From assembly GCA_024275295.1 (NCBI GenBank), contig JAJRZI010000086.1:1-48696 (forward strand): 48,696 bases of DNA, given 5' to 3'. The DNA comes from Gammaproteobacteria bacterium. Its GTDB lineage: Bacteria > Pseudomonadota > Gammaproteobacteria > Chromatiales > Chromatiaceae. Position numbers and translations under genes: made by a program. The notes under the pieces were generated by a model, which saw nothing but the letters and a program-made list of their open reading frames with translations, did not search any database and was not told the DNA's origin. Below are positions 10,900 to 20,606 of the stretch, piece by piece. Positions within the stretch are counted from its first letter, which is position 1, and each line of letters starts with the position of its first letter.

Positions 10900-13662
10900 T
10901 TATCCGACATAGGTCACTTTGCTGGCTGGGGTACGGGTATCCATATTCCGACCTCGGTTGGTGTGATCGTCGATCTCTGCGGCACTACCGATCATACGTC
11001 CAAACAGGAACACGGTGAATGCTGCAGATTCCAGCTGACGCTCGCTGACCTTGCCTTCTGCATAGGGCTGCCACAGCATCTTCAGCAGGATCACAGCAAT
11101 AACGGCATCGACGTTAACGCAGTAAACATTCTTGCTGACACCCGTCTTGGCCAAGGCCTCAACCATGTTGTGGTAGTAGTCCAGGAAGATATTGTACTGA
11201 CCTTTCTCTTTGATCAGGTCGTTTACAAAAACTTCGCGTGGATCGTAGTTGACATCCTTGCCCTTGAATACAGGGTGGTTGATGCAGGGGATCTTGGCAT
11301 AAGAGAGTTCCCCAGCCGCCTTGGCCTGGGTTTTGTAGGCCTTATACTCTTTGGCATAGCTCAGCGCCATAGCCGCAAGATCCAAGCCATGGTTGGAATC
11401 GCCCGGATCTTTCAAGCCACTCTCTTTGAACTGCTGCATCAAGAAAGCCATTGCCTCGAAACCGTTGCCGCCATGAGCGTAGCCAGTGTGAGTCAGGAAG
11501 CCGATGTAGGACTTATTGACCTGTACACGCTCAGGAACCTCAGGGCCATCAGCACTGACAGCACCTTTGGCACCCTGGCCAGAGATGGTGCCAGGACCGT
11601 TGGTGGTCAACAGACCCAACAGAATGGAGAGTGCAAACAGCTCACCTTCAGTGGCCTTCGTACCCAACAGCGCCAGATGGGCTGTCTCGGTAAAGCACCA
11701 GTCATTCATCAGCTCTTGATCGGAGACACCGCAGAAACTGCCTGCCTGCTGCTGATCACCCGCAGCAGAGGAGCCGATCAAGGTGCTGAAGACACGAAAA
11801 TGCCATGGCATGTTAGTCAAGGTGGTCACAGAGACCCGCTTATGCATCAGCGACTTCCAAACCAGATGAGCACCTGCAGCTGCGGTGATGGCATCCTCAG
11901 CAATCGCTTTGCCGGTACGCTCTGCCAGTGCTTCCAAAGTGCGGATAAAAACAGACTTAACGCCACGTGCCTTGATAGCCGCCAGCATACCTTCACTGCG
12001 TGCAGTGGCACTATCGGCCAGTAGTACTTCAGCAGCAGGACCAGAGGCAGCCTGGTCAACGATAGCACTGATGTCAAAAGCCTCATCAGCAGGATCAGTC
12101 AGACCAGACTGTCCAAACAGATCCTTCAAGGCTTCAGCTGCAGCCTTGGCACCCGCCACCTTGTTTGGCCCAACAATAGCCACCGCAGAGGCCAGTACGG
12201 TATTAGGGCTGTTACCCGCCTCGCGTGCCGCATCCGCAGCCGCTACCGTTATCTCTCCTGCCTGATTGACATAGGCATTGAGAATAACGTTAGCCAAGGC
12301 ACTGCCATTGGCATCAGGATATTCACGTGCCAGCGAGAGAACCAGGTTATCTTCAAAGGTATGAGTAGAGGCATCCAGCACACTGACACCCTGCAGACGG
12401 CTGACCTGAGTTTTGGGATCCATCATAGAGGCGCCAGAGGCATCCTTCATCGTCTGGCGCGGGAAGACCACACCCACCTGCTCTAAAAGCGCAGCAATCT
12501 GCTGGCCATATGGCTCCACGGCAGTAACGAGCGGAGCATCCAGCTCTGCTGGCAGACCAATATCCAGATCACTGGCAAACCAGGGCTTCAATGAAAGATC
12601 ACCCCTGGGTTCAAAATCAGGCTGGATACCATTCTGAGCCATAACAGCGGTCAACGCTGCCGGGATGTGGGCAATGTTGGTCACCACGGCACCCTTGGCA
12701 GATAGCACGGGGTTTTCTGGGGTGTAGATATCGTCTACACCGAATTTCTCCATAAACCATGCCTCTTTGGCTTCGGCATTGTCACCTGAACCTGCGATAG
12801 CACCCGCATGCCCACAGGCGCGGGTCAGTTTAGATTTCCAGCGCCCCACGATACAGGCAACCACAGGCTTCTTGAGTTCGATATCATGCTCATAATAACC
12901 ACCGGGCTCGATATACATAACAGCAGCCTTGCTGCGGTCATCATTATGGAAGGCATGGGTAAATTCAGGTGCAGAGAAGTGAATATAGACATCCTTACCA
13001 GAGGAGACAGATACCGTGGTACCCCAACCTGCTGTCAGCATGTAGGTCGCAATGGTAGTAGTGAAGTTGCCAGAGTTTGAAAACAGGGCAATAGAACCCG
13101 GCACCAGAGACTCTTCAGGGGAGTTACCACCCAGCGCACCACCAATACGGATGTGCTTGTGAGCATCGGCAATACCCAGGCAGTTGGCGCCAAAGACATC
13201 AACACCCTGCTGCTGGCAGTACTGACGAATGATGCGAGAATCAGACAGTGGCACCTTCTAGGTGAGGATAACCACCTTATCGATCTCAGGATTAACGCGT
13301 ACAGCCTCAATAACCGAGTCCTTCACACCAGATGGTGGCACATAGACCACAGCCACGTTGAACTTGTGACCTGCATCCATGGCTTCCGCCACGTTGCTAT
13401 AGATGGGGATATCACCAGCCTCGGTCTTCATAACCGTACCGGAACGACCCGGCATAGTGCCACATACGATGTTGCCACCAGAGTAGACATGACTGACGGG
13501 GGTAACTGTGCGGCTTTCGCCGCCAGCAATATTGAGTACACAGACCCGATCACTCTTATTGGCGATCTGATCCAGGGAGTCGATCCCTACATAATAATGT
13601 TCGAAAGCCGCAACACCGCGTGGTGTCCGGCTATGTTTTCCAGAACTTGTTAATGATGACAT
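10900..13662 (-). CDS. aclA: ATP citrate lyase large subunit (type II form), interrupted by an in-frame TAG
   Basis: The large subunit joins a CoA-ligase alpha-like half to a citrate-synthase-like citryl-CoA lyase half. With AclB it cleaves citrate to acetyl-CoA and oxaloacetate using ATP, the key step of the reductive TCA cycle. The first half holds the CoA-binding part and the phosphohistidine motif GHAGAIAGSGDNAEAKEAW (His about 285 of the joined frame). The second half has DWCFTETAHLALLG and GYAHGGNGFEAM, resembling citrate synthase His regions. The joined frame is 921 codons, well above the ~610 aa of the common form, which fits the divergent type II enzyme. Codon 135 is TAG (13258-13260). 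After it the same frame runs to the end, with a GTG at 13254. The lost residue is probably the Glu of the ITEGVP-like motif (here T-stop-KVP), one base from GAG. Restart at the GTG would remove the nucleotide-binding N-terminus. Confidence 0.85.
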
Positions 13663-13723
13663 TCTGAACCTCTATTCGTTTGCTTTATATTCGATACTGA
13701 AAGGATGCTGAGTTCTCTCAAAC

Positions 13724-15019
13724 TCAGGCCGCTGTCTCGGACGTGGAATCAACACCCATCGCCTTGGCAATAGCCGCTCTACCGCCCTTGTTTTTCATCC
13801 AGTCATCAATATCTTTGGCATAGTTGACTACACCACTCATGGAAGAATCAAAACCGAACATACGGTAAGGAATCTTCAATCCATCCAGGGTGTCTTTCAT
13901 GTAACCCATTCCACGAACCAGGTTAGGACCACCACGCCCCACCACAACATAAAGCGGCTTGAGACCGTTGGTATTCATGTAGTCACGCAGGGCATCTGCC
14001 ATGGCACGGAAGGTCTCAAAAATATCGGTGTTATTGGCCTTACCACCGATAATGAACAGGACGTTGCTCTGCTCCAACCAGTACTTGTAGGTAATCCGGC
14101 TGATGTCATACATCTTCTCGTAAGGCGGGTTACCGCCAAAATCAGAGGAGACGATACCCGCATCACCCAGCAACTCGGTTACCAGGGCGTTAGCGCCGCC
14201 ACCGAAGGTCATCGCAGTGATAGAACCCTGATCATTGGTGACAAATACATCAGACTGACCCTGATAGGTACGCAGCTGGTTCACTTCACGCTCATACTCA
14301 CAAAGCTCGCCAGAATCCAGACTGGCTGGCAATTTCAGACGTTTCCAGTTTGGGTCATCGGTATCAAAGGAGCATTTGAAGTCGCAGGCTACAGGTACCA
14401 GTCGGCCCTTGGCATTAGGCATCATGCGGATAGGATTCAGCTCCAGCATGTTCATGCCATAGTTGTGGTAGAGATCCCACAGTTTCGGCAGGTTCTGAAC
14501 CAGTGGGCTGATGATCTCATTGGGTGCACCCAGCAGGCGCAGGGTATTTGAAATCACAAAGCCCTTCAGACCCGTTAGCGGATCAAAAGGCACGGTTGCG
14601 ATCTTGTCTGCGGGCAACTCTTCAATATCGACACCACCGTGGTGGGTGATCGTCAGGGTAGGTGCACGATATATTGTGCTATCCGTGATGGAGACATAGA
14701 TCTCATACTCGGCAGGGATACCACTTTCAAAGGTGACACCTTCTGCCTTGGCAACCGAATTACCGTGGGTGTGCTTGGCAAAGTAGAGGCGCTCTTTCTC
14801 TGCAATAGCCGTATCCAGATCTTTGGCAAAGCCGATCAGACCCGCTTTACCCTTCTTGCCAATGCCACCCTTGAACATGGGCTTGACCAGCACCAGACCC
14901 CACTTATCAAGCATGGCTTGAATTTCATCGATATTGGCTTCTGGCCCAAGAATCTCAGCACGTGGAAAATCCACATACTCAAGAAGCTTGGAACCCCACA
15001 ACATGCCTGTGATCTGCAT
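13724..15019 (-). CDS. aclB: ATP citrate lyase small subunit (ATP-grasp)
   Basis: The small subunit carries the ATP-grasp and CoA-ligase beta-like portions that phosphorylate and activate citrate together with AclA. Early residues include WGLVLVKPMFKGGIGKKGKAG, an ATP-grasp lysine/glycine loop. MNMLELNPIRMM supplies the metal-binding Glu/Asn. The TFGGGANALVTELLGDAG stretch is the ligase domain glycine loop. The length of 431 aa is slightly above the usual ~400. It lies 61 bp upstream of aclA and 49 bp downstream of mdh, so mdh-aclB-aclA read as one operon. The reading frame is intact, unlike aclA. Confidence 0.92.
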   Translation of the reverse strand: MQITGMLWGSKLLEYVDFPRAEILGPEANIDEIQAMLDKWGLVLVKPMFKGGIGKKGKAGLIGFAKDLDTAIAEKERLYFAKHTHGNSVAKAEGVTFESGIPAEYEIYVSITDSTIYRAPTLTITHHGGVDIEELPADKIATVPFDPLTGLKGFVISNTLRLLGAPNEIISPLVQNLPKLWDLYHNYGMNMLELNPIRMMPNAKGRLVPVACDFKCSFDTDDPNWKRLKLPASLDSGELCEYEREVNQLRTYQGQSDVFVTNDQGSITAMTFGGGANALVTELLGDAGIVSSDFGGNPPYEKMYDISRITYKYWLEQSNVLFIIGGKANNTDIFETFRAMADALRDYMNTNGLKPLYVVVGRGGPNLVRGMGYMKDTLDGLKIPYRMFGFDSSMSGVVNYAKDIDDWMKNKGGRAAIAKAMGVDSTSETAA

Positions 15020-15068
15020 TTGTTGACTCCTAAAAGTTTAAAGGTTAATAGCTTGCAAAATGAAATCT

Positions 15069-16004
15069 TTAGAGACCCGTCTCTTTTACGGTGGAGATCA
15101 CCGCTTCAAGGGTCTTATCGAACATGGCCTGCTCTTCAGCCGTCATTTCAAATTCGAGAATCTTTTCGATGCCACCCGCGCCAATAACACAGGGAACACC
15201 CATAAAATAGCCATCTATACCGTATTCGCCTTCGCACAGAGCCGCAGAAGAGATGACACGTTTTTTGTCCCTGATATAGGCCTCAACCATTTCACAACAG
15301 GAGGCAGCAGGGCTATTGTAGGCACTGCCATTACCCAGCAGCTTGACCACCTCGGTACCTGCTTCACGGGTTCTATCCGCAATGGCATCAATCTTCTCTT
15401 TTGGCAAGAGGGCTTCAAGCGGCACACCACCAACCGTTGCAGTTCGCACCAGAGGGATCATAGTTGGACCATGGCCACCCAGCACAATGGCAGAAACATC
15501 TTCAGATGAGAGACCTGTCTCCATAGAGACAAAGGCTTTAAAACGACCGCTATCCAAGGCGCCAGCCATACCGACCACCCGCTCTTTAGGCAGGCCTGAT
15601 ATCTTATGGAAGGCATAGACCATAGCATCCAGCGGATTAGTGGTTAGAATAACGAAGGCATTTGGCGCATACTTTTTAATATTCTCTGCACCATCGCGAA
15701 TAATGCCCAGATTGATTTCCAGCAGATCATCACGGGTCATTCCCGGCTTTCTTGGCAGGCCTGCAGTTACCACGACAACATCTGCACCATCGATATCCGC
15801 ATAATCGCCCGTACCTGATAGATTTACGTCATATCCACCATGGGGTCTCAAGGCCATCATATCCAGAGCTTTGCCCTTCATAGGGTCTGACAACTCAGCT
15901 CGATCCAGTATCACCACATCACCCAGCTCTTTCTGAGCAATAAGGAGAGCCAAGATACTTCCTATCTGACCACCCCCAATTAAAGCAATTTTCTTCCTGG
16001 ACAT
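15069..16004 (-). CDS. mdh: Malate dehydrogenase (LDH-like type)
   Basis: This enzyme reduces oxaloacetate to malate with NADH, the step after citrate cleavage in the reductive TCA cycle. The Rossmann motif GGGQIGS is at residues 10-16, the substrate arginine region is RKPGMTRDDLL, NPLDAMVY follows, and the catalytic LDSGRF and GGHG are present. It is 311 aa, as usual. One oddity: the very conserved GGHGD(T/S)M reads GGHGPTMIPL, so proline replaces the aspartate after the catalytic His-Gly. It is first in the mdh-aclB-aclA operon and faces the hdr/frd/flx operon across a 755-bp divergent region. Confidence 0.93.
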   Translation of the reverse strand: MSRKKIALIGGGQIGSILALLIAQKELGDVVILDRAELSDPMKGKALDMMALRPHGGYDVNLSGTGDYADIDGADVVVVTAGLPRKPGMTRDDLLEINLGIIRDGAENIKKYAPNAFVILTTNPLDAMVYAFHKISGLPKERVVGMAGALDSGRFKAFVSMETGLSSEDVSAIVLGGHGPTMIPLVRTATVGGVPLEALLPKEKIDAIADRTREAGTEVVKLLGNGSAYNSPAASCCEMVEAYIRDKKRVISSAALCEGEYGIDGYFMGVPCVIGAGGIEKILEFEMTAEEQAMFDKTLEAVISTVKETGL

Positions 16005-16759
16005 ATTCTCTACCCCTTAGATTTTTAGTAGAAGAACCAGCTCATACAGCGCCATCAGCATCTGCCAAAACCAGTCTTGTTGTCAGTTTTTTGAGCGAAC
16101 AGCAAAAAGCTCACACGCCCTTTAAATTTTGAAAGGCGAAATATAAATGAAGAGTCGGCTTAAGTGTACCCCTAATTTGACCTAATCAACGCAGTGTTTC
16201 TTCTATAACAGGAAACAGATAGGGTTATAGTTATCCAGTAACACTGTTTCAGCTAATCCAGCACACCCTACTTAAGCTACCCACCACCACACCCCCTTAA
16301 GAGCTACAATTAATCACGGCACATACTATATGCTACTGATTCAACAGCACTTTAATCGATACTCACTTAACTGAATCACAGCGCTTCAAGCCCAAATCAA
16401 ACTAAAACCTTGATCAATATAAAGCTAAGAGGATTGCTTTTGGGTCAATTTTTAAAAAAATACAGCATCAACAATTCATCAAACAAAGCGAATATTAAGA
16501 AAACAGATAACTGGTAAAATCCAACTTGGGAATAAAACCCTGCATTGCAGGATGCGTATTTTCTTTAAATTACATTCACTTACAAAGTATTTGCAAATAC
16601 CACCCAAGAGATACAACCACATGAAAAGCAGGCTCGACACAATATTAATACAATGTCAATCTTGCACAAAAAGAGATCATAGGGTTGAATATGCAGCCTC
16701 GCTGCCATGCGGCTCACTTTGAGTCGGGTGGAGAACTGATTTTATTGAAGAGGTCAGGA
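16005..16759. promoter_or_regulatory. Divergent regulatory region between mdh and the hdr-frd-flx operon
   Basis: This 755-bp AT-rich stretch has no gene I can support. It must contain promoters for mdh-aclBA (minus) and hdrC onward (plus). Visible elements are an FNR-like TTGAT-N4-ATAAA site (16410-16423) and a small palindrome CCTGCA-T-TGCAGG (about 16540-16552). A 34-codon ORF at 16621-16725 is not convincing. Shared control of the two rTCA blocks is an inference from the layout. Confidence 0.5.
16410..16423 (+). promoter_or_regulatory. Possible FNR/CRP-family binding site
   Basis: TTGATCAATATAAA matches the FNR consensus TTGAT-N4-ATCAA at 9 of 10 defined positions. It lies 350 bp before hdrC and 400 bp before mdh, in the divergent region. 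A single match of this kind arises often by chance in AT-rich DNA. Confidence 0.22.
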
Positions 16760-17152
16760 ATGCTGATCAACCCAGTTGAGAAAGACCAAAAATCTATACG
16801 TGAACTTGAGCTCGCTACCGGCGAGACCATCTCCGACTGCTATCAGTGCGGCAAATGCACAGCTGGCTGCCCAGCATCCATGGATCCTGCGCCCAGTGTA
16901 CTTATTCAGTACCTCAAGCTGGGACAGTTTGAATTGGCCAGAAATGCAGAATCCATCTGGTCATGCATGGCTTGCTTGACCTGCTCTGAGCGTTGCCCAA
17001 AGAATGTCAGCCCAGCCGCTATCATTGAAGGACTCAAGAATTTACATCTGCGCGATATGGACCCCAGGGTAAATCTTGAGACAATGAGTCGGGACTTTAT
17101 TGCTCACTCACCGCAGATGGCTATCATCAGCGGCTTTCGTAAATTTATATAA
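16760..17152 (+). CDS. hdrC: HdrC-like 4Fe-4S protein
   Basis: This soluble electron-transfer subunit of the heterodisulfide reductase type would pass electrons from HdrA to HdrB. Two ferredoxin-type clusters are visible: C27, C30, C33, C37 and C69, C72, C75, C79 (counted from ATG 16760). I prefer this start over the longer frame from 16685 because purine-rich AGGTCAGGA precedes it and the protein then begins as the family does. It is 130 aa with no membrane segment, so it is not an HdrE/DsrM type. It is the first gene of the nine-gene operon; hdrB follows after 17 bp. Confidence 0.88.
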   Translation: MLINPVEKDQKSIRELELATGETISDCYQCGKCTAGCPASMDPAPSVLIQYLKLGQFELARNAESIWSCMACLTCSERCPKNVSPAAIIEGLKNLHLRDMDPRVNLETMSRDFIAHSPQMAIISGFRKFI

Positions 17153-17169
17153 GTATTTAAGGAATTCGG

Positions 17170-18084
17170 ATGTCAGACAAACCTGTTCGCGTTCCCTATT
17201 ATCCTGGGTGCACCATGAAAACCAAGGCGCTCGGATTTGAGCGCTCCGCTATGGATTGTGCCGAGGTCATCGGCTTTGAGATGGACGAGTTGAAGGATTG
17301 GAACTGCTGCGGCGCTTCCTACCCTCTCACCAAAGATAACCTGATGGGGCTCACCGCTCCCACCAATATATTGGTGGAAGCAGAGAGACGTTGCCAGAAA
17401 GAGGAGGTTGACCCCAACCTGCTAACGCTCTGCGTCTTCTGCTACAACACCCTGAAACGTACTGAATATGCGTTTGGTCAGGATAAGAAAAAGCTCGAAA
17501 CCGTTAATGCCTTCCTCGATCGCAAATATGACGGTTCCATTCGGGTAATCCACTATCTGGAATATCTGCGTGATGTCATCGGTTTTGACAATCTGGCAAA
17601 GATGGTTAAAACCGACATGAGCAAATATAGGGTGGCCCCGTACTATGGCTGCCTGCTGCTAAAGCCTAAAAAAGAGATCGGCCTGGATGACCCAGAAGAT
17701 CCTGTCATCCTGCACAACTTTCTGGATGCACTCGGCTGCAAGGTTATCGATTTCCCTGCCCAAGTTGATTGCTGCGGCTCATACCTTGTCATGCGTGAGC
17801 CAAAGAAGGTATCCAAACTTTCATACGACATTCTGGCAGATGCAAACGAATACGGTGCCGAAACACTGGTCACCGCCTGTCCACTCTGCCAGTCAAATCT
17901 GGATAAAAGCCAGGGGGATAAAGTACAGTTTGCTGACCTTGACGGCATGCCCGTACTCTATTTTACCCAGCTCCTGGCCGTTGCTTTCGGCCTGGACACC
18001 AAGACCCACCAACTTGAAGCGCATCACATCGACCCAAGACCTCTATTTGAGGCCAAAGGCGCTGCCGATGACGAATCCAAGTAA
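17170..18084 (+). CDS. hdrB: HdrB-like CCG-domain protein
   Basis: HdrB carries two CCG domains that in methanogens bind the noncubane 4Fe-4S clusters acting on heterodisulfide. Both domains look complete: C14, C46-C47, C88, C91, then C161, C201-C202, C237, C240. It has 304 aa, and AAGGAA precedes the ATG. In methanogen thiol:fumarate reductase this CCG part is fused to the FrdB-like subunit (TfrB). Here it is a separate gene directly before the frdB-like gene, so its partner is probably the fumarate reductase module. The true oxidant on this branch (a disulfide, or only internal electron relay) is not shown by the sequence. Confidence 0.9.
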   Translation: MSDKPVRVPYYPGCTMKTKALGFERSAMDCAEVIGFEMDELKDWNCCGASYPLTKDNLMGLTAPTNILVEAERRCQKEEVDPNLLTLCVFCYNTLKRTEYAFGQDKKKLETVNAFLDRKYDGSIRVIHYLEYLRDVIGFDNLAKMVKTDMSKYRVAPYYGCLLLKPKKEIGLDDPEDPVILHNFLDALGCKVIDFPAQVDCCGSYLVMREPKKVSKLSYDILADANEYGAETLVTACPLCQSNLDKSQGDKVQFADLDGMPVLYFTQLLAVAFGLDTKTHQLEAHHIDPRPLFEAKGAADDESK

Positions 18085-18110
18085 TTTCGAGTCTGATCAG
18101 GAGTCAGTCT

Positions 18111-18899
18111 GTGACTAAATGTACAGAAGATAACAAGCCAATCATGGTCGGTGACCGGACCATTCCGCCACCAGACGCACGTTACATCACCATCAGCATT
18201 ATGGGGCAGCCCTATGAGGTGCCTGAAACCCTGACCATCCTGAAAGCGATGGAATTTGTTGGGTATCAGTTCAAGCGTGGTTGCGGCTGTCGTGGCGGCA
18301 TCTGCGGTGCTTGCGGCACCTTCTACCGAATTGACGGGGATCACACCCTGAAGACCGGGCTGGCCTGTCAGACTGTGGTCGAACCCGGCATGATTCTAGC
18401 TCAGGTGCCCTTCTTCCCGTCCAATCGTGCGTCAGATCTTGATCTCGAAAGCAAGATGCCTGCAGATCAGCAGATCGCTACCATGTACCCTGAGATCTTC
18501 CGCTGTGTAGGCTGCGGCACCTGTACACGCACCTGCCCCATGGATATCGATGTCATGGGTTACATCGCCTACTTCAAACGTGGCGACATCAAGGGCGGTG
18601 CAGAAAAATCATTTGACTGCATCATGTGCGGCCTCTGTGCGGCACGCTGTCCAGCCAATATATCTCAGTTCAATGTCGCAATGACCGCCCGTCGTATAGC
18701 GAGTGCCAAGCTGACACCAAAATCTGGGGTTACCGCTGCACGCGCCGAGCAGGTTCGCTCTGGCCGCTATGAGCCGATGCTGGCTGAACTCTGTGAAATG
18801 AGCGGTGAAGACTTAAAGAAACTTTACGTGGAACGCGAGCGTGAACCCGACTTGGCCAAGCCAGGCGAGTGGATGCCCGAAGACCAGACTCATCTATAA
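18111..18899 (+). CDS. frdB: Fumarate reductase/succinate dehydrogenase iron-sulfur subunit (Tfr-like)
   Basis: This is an electron-transfer subunit with an N-terminal 2Fe-2S site (C58, C60, C65, C68 and C86) and two C-terminal clusters (C132, C135, C138, C142 and C170, C173, C176, C180). This is the SdhB/FrdB/TfrB arrangement. The start is GTG 18111 with AGGAG upstream. At 262 aa it has a short N-terminal extension (about 20 aa) and a charged C-terminal tail. No membrane anchor subunit (FrdC/D, SdhC/D) is encoded nearby, so the enzyme should be soluble and fed by HdrBC rather than by quinol. Confidence 0.88.
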   Translation: MTKCTEDNKPIMVGDRTIPPPDARYITISIMGQPYEVPETLTILKAMEFVGYQFKRGCGCRGGICGACGTFYRIDGDHTLKTGLACQTVVEPGMILAQVPFFPSNRASDLDLESKMPADQQIATMYPEIFRCVGCGTCTRTCPMDIDVMGYIAYFKRGDIKGGAEKSFDCIMCGLCAARCPANISQFNVAMTARRIASAKLTPKSGVTAARAEQVRSGRYEPMLAELCEMSGEDLKKLYVEREREPDLAKPGEWMPEDQTHL

Positions 18900-18910
18900 G
18901 CGAGGAAAGC

Positions 18911-20581
18911 ATGTCCGAAGGTTACACTCCAGAAATGCTCGACCTGATCAAACGGGTCGAGGAAAGTCGCCCTCAGCGCCTATCTGAGTCACGTGCTGGG
19001 AAAGCATTCCCTGCCATGTCAATGGATGCACGGGACGTAGTCCTGAACGCATTCCACCCAGACTATACCGAAGAGGGTCGTCGCGCTCTCGGGATCGGCC
19101 CGAACAAAGATGAGGTCTACCCCGAAGAGCTGATTGATCTGCTGGAATCCCGCAGCATACTGGAAGCGGTCAAGCCAGACCTCTCAACGCCTGGTTATGA
19201 GACCGATGTACTGGTCATCGGCGGTGGCGGTGGTGGTAGCGCAGCCGCACTAAGTGCAGCAGGCGAAGGGCTGAATGTCATCATGGCTACCAAACTACGT
19301 CACGGCGACTCCAACACCGTTATGGCCGAAGGCGGCATTCAAGGTGCCGATCAGGAGCCGGACTCCCCATACTTCCATTATCTTGACGTTATCGGTGGTG
19401 GTCACTTCACCAACGAACGCTCACTTGTAGCCGCCATGACCAACGATGCACCCGTCATTATTGAGTGGCTGGAATCACTGGGCATGATGTTTGACAAACA
19501 CCCCGATGGCCGCATGAAAGCCCGTCACGGTGGTGGTACCAGCCGTAAGCGCATGCACTCTGCGGGTGATATGACCGGCGCTGAAATTATGCGTGTGCTG
19601 CGTGATGAGACACGCGACCGCAAAGACAAAATCAAGATTCTGGAATTCTCACCCGCTATTGAACTGCTGATGGATGAGAACGGCCGTTGTGCTGGTGCTG
19701 TCCTGAACAACATGGAGACCGGTGCCTACTACACCGTAAAAGCCAAGACCACCATCATCGCCACTGGCGGTACCGGTCGTCTGCACTACCGCGGCTTCGC
19801 CTGCACCAACCACTACGGTGCAACCGGTGATGGCCTGGTGATGGCCTACCGCGCAGGTGCCAAACTGGGCTACATGGACTCTGTTCAGTATCACCCAACA
19901 GGCACCGCCTACCCCGAACAAAACGTCGGCCTGCTGGTAACCGAAAAGGTACGTGGTCTGGGCGGACAGCTATTGAACATCGACGGCGAACAGTTCGTAT
20001 TTCCACTGGAACCCCGTGATGTCGAATCTGCCGCCATCATTCGTGAGTGTGTCGGCAACGGCAAAGGCGTAAAGACCCCAACGGGTCGCCTTGGCGTCTG
20101 GCTGGATTCACCGCTTATTGACGAGTTACACGGCCCAGGTACTGTGCAGCGTGAGCTGCCAGCCAAATACATTCAATTCAAGCGCTTTGGCATCGATATC
20201 GCCAAGGTACCCATGCTAGTCTACCCAACGCTGCATTATCAAAATGGCGGCATTGCCATCAATGATCAGTCTGAGACTACAATCCCCGGACTCTATGCCG
20301 CAGGTGAGACCACCGGTGGCGTACATGGTCACAACCGCTTAATGGGTAACTCTCTACTGGATATCCTGGTATTTGGTCGTCGTGCTGGTCAAGCGGCCGC
20401 TACAGCTATTGCCGGTGGCGCTGAACCCGGTACAGCCAGCCTGGATCATCTGGTTGAGTACGGAAAAACCCTGAGTGATGCCGGACTCGATCGTGGTGCA
20501 GTCAGCCCGATGATCCTACCCAACTACGCAACAGATGAAATTCGGTCGCGTCGGTGGGACGTTAAGTCCCCTACCGTTTAA
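18911..20581 (+). CDS. frdA: Fumarate reductase flavoprotein subunit (soluble, noncovalent-FAD type)
   Basis: This is the catalytic subunit of the FrdA/SdhA/TfrA family, reducing fumarate to succinate. The FAD motif GGGGGG starts at about 104. The substrate-site motifs are HPTG and HGHNRLMGNS (His/Arg pair). The residue that is normally the flavin-linked His in SHT(V)AAEGG is Asn135 here (SNTVMAEGG), so FAD is probably bound noncovalently, as in soluble fumarate reductases and L-aspartate oxidase. I use ATG 18911 (GAGGAAAGC upstream) and not the longer frame. About 97 residues precede the FAD domain, an uncommon extension that may dock other subunits. It has 556 aa. L-aspartate oxidase is the main alternative, disfavoured by the FrdB and Hdr neighbours. 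Confidence 0.85.
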   Translation: MSEGYTPEMLDLIKRVEESRPQRLSESRAGKAFPAMSMDARDVVLNAFHPDYTEEGRRALGIGPNKDEVYPEELIDLLESRSILEAVKPDLSTPGYETDVLVIGGGGGGSAAALSAAGEGLNVIMATKLRHGDSNTVMAEGGIQGADQEPDSPYFHYLDVIGGGHFTNERSLVAAMTNDAPVIIEWLESLGMMFDKHPDGRMKARHGGGTSRKRMHSAGDMTGAEIMRVLRDETRDRKDKIKILEFSPAIELLMDENGRCAGAVLNNMETGAYYTVKAKTTIIATGGTGRLHYRGFACTNHYGATGDGLVMAYRAGAKLGYMDSVQYHPTGTAYPEQNVGLLVTEKVRGLGGQLLNIDGEQFVFPLEPRDVESAAIIRECVGNGKGVKTPTGRLGVWLDSPLIDELHGPGTVQRELPAKYIQFKRFGIDIAKVPMLVYPTLHYQNGGIAINDQSETTIPGLYAAGETTGGVHGHNRLMGNSLLDILVFGRRAGQAAATAIAGGAEPGTASLDHLVEYGKTLSDAGLDRGAVSPMILPNYATDEIRSRRWDVKSPTV

Positions 20582-20606
20582 GTAACGAACGGCGAAGGAG
20601 TAAAGT

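Noticed and set aside
16621-16725. 34-codon ORF before hdrC
   Set aside because: Low-complexity reading with no ribosome site; the region is better read as regulatory.
18911-20581. L-aspartate oxidase (NadB)
   Set aside because: The noncovalent-FAD motif is shared, but the gene sits between an FrdB-type iron-sulfur gene and hdrA, and no NAD-synthesis genes are near.
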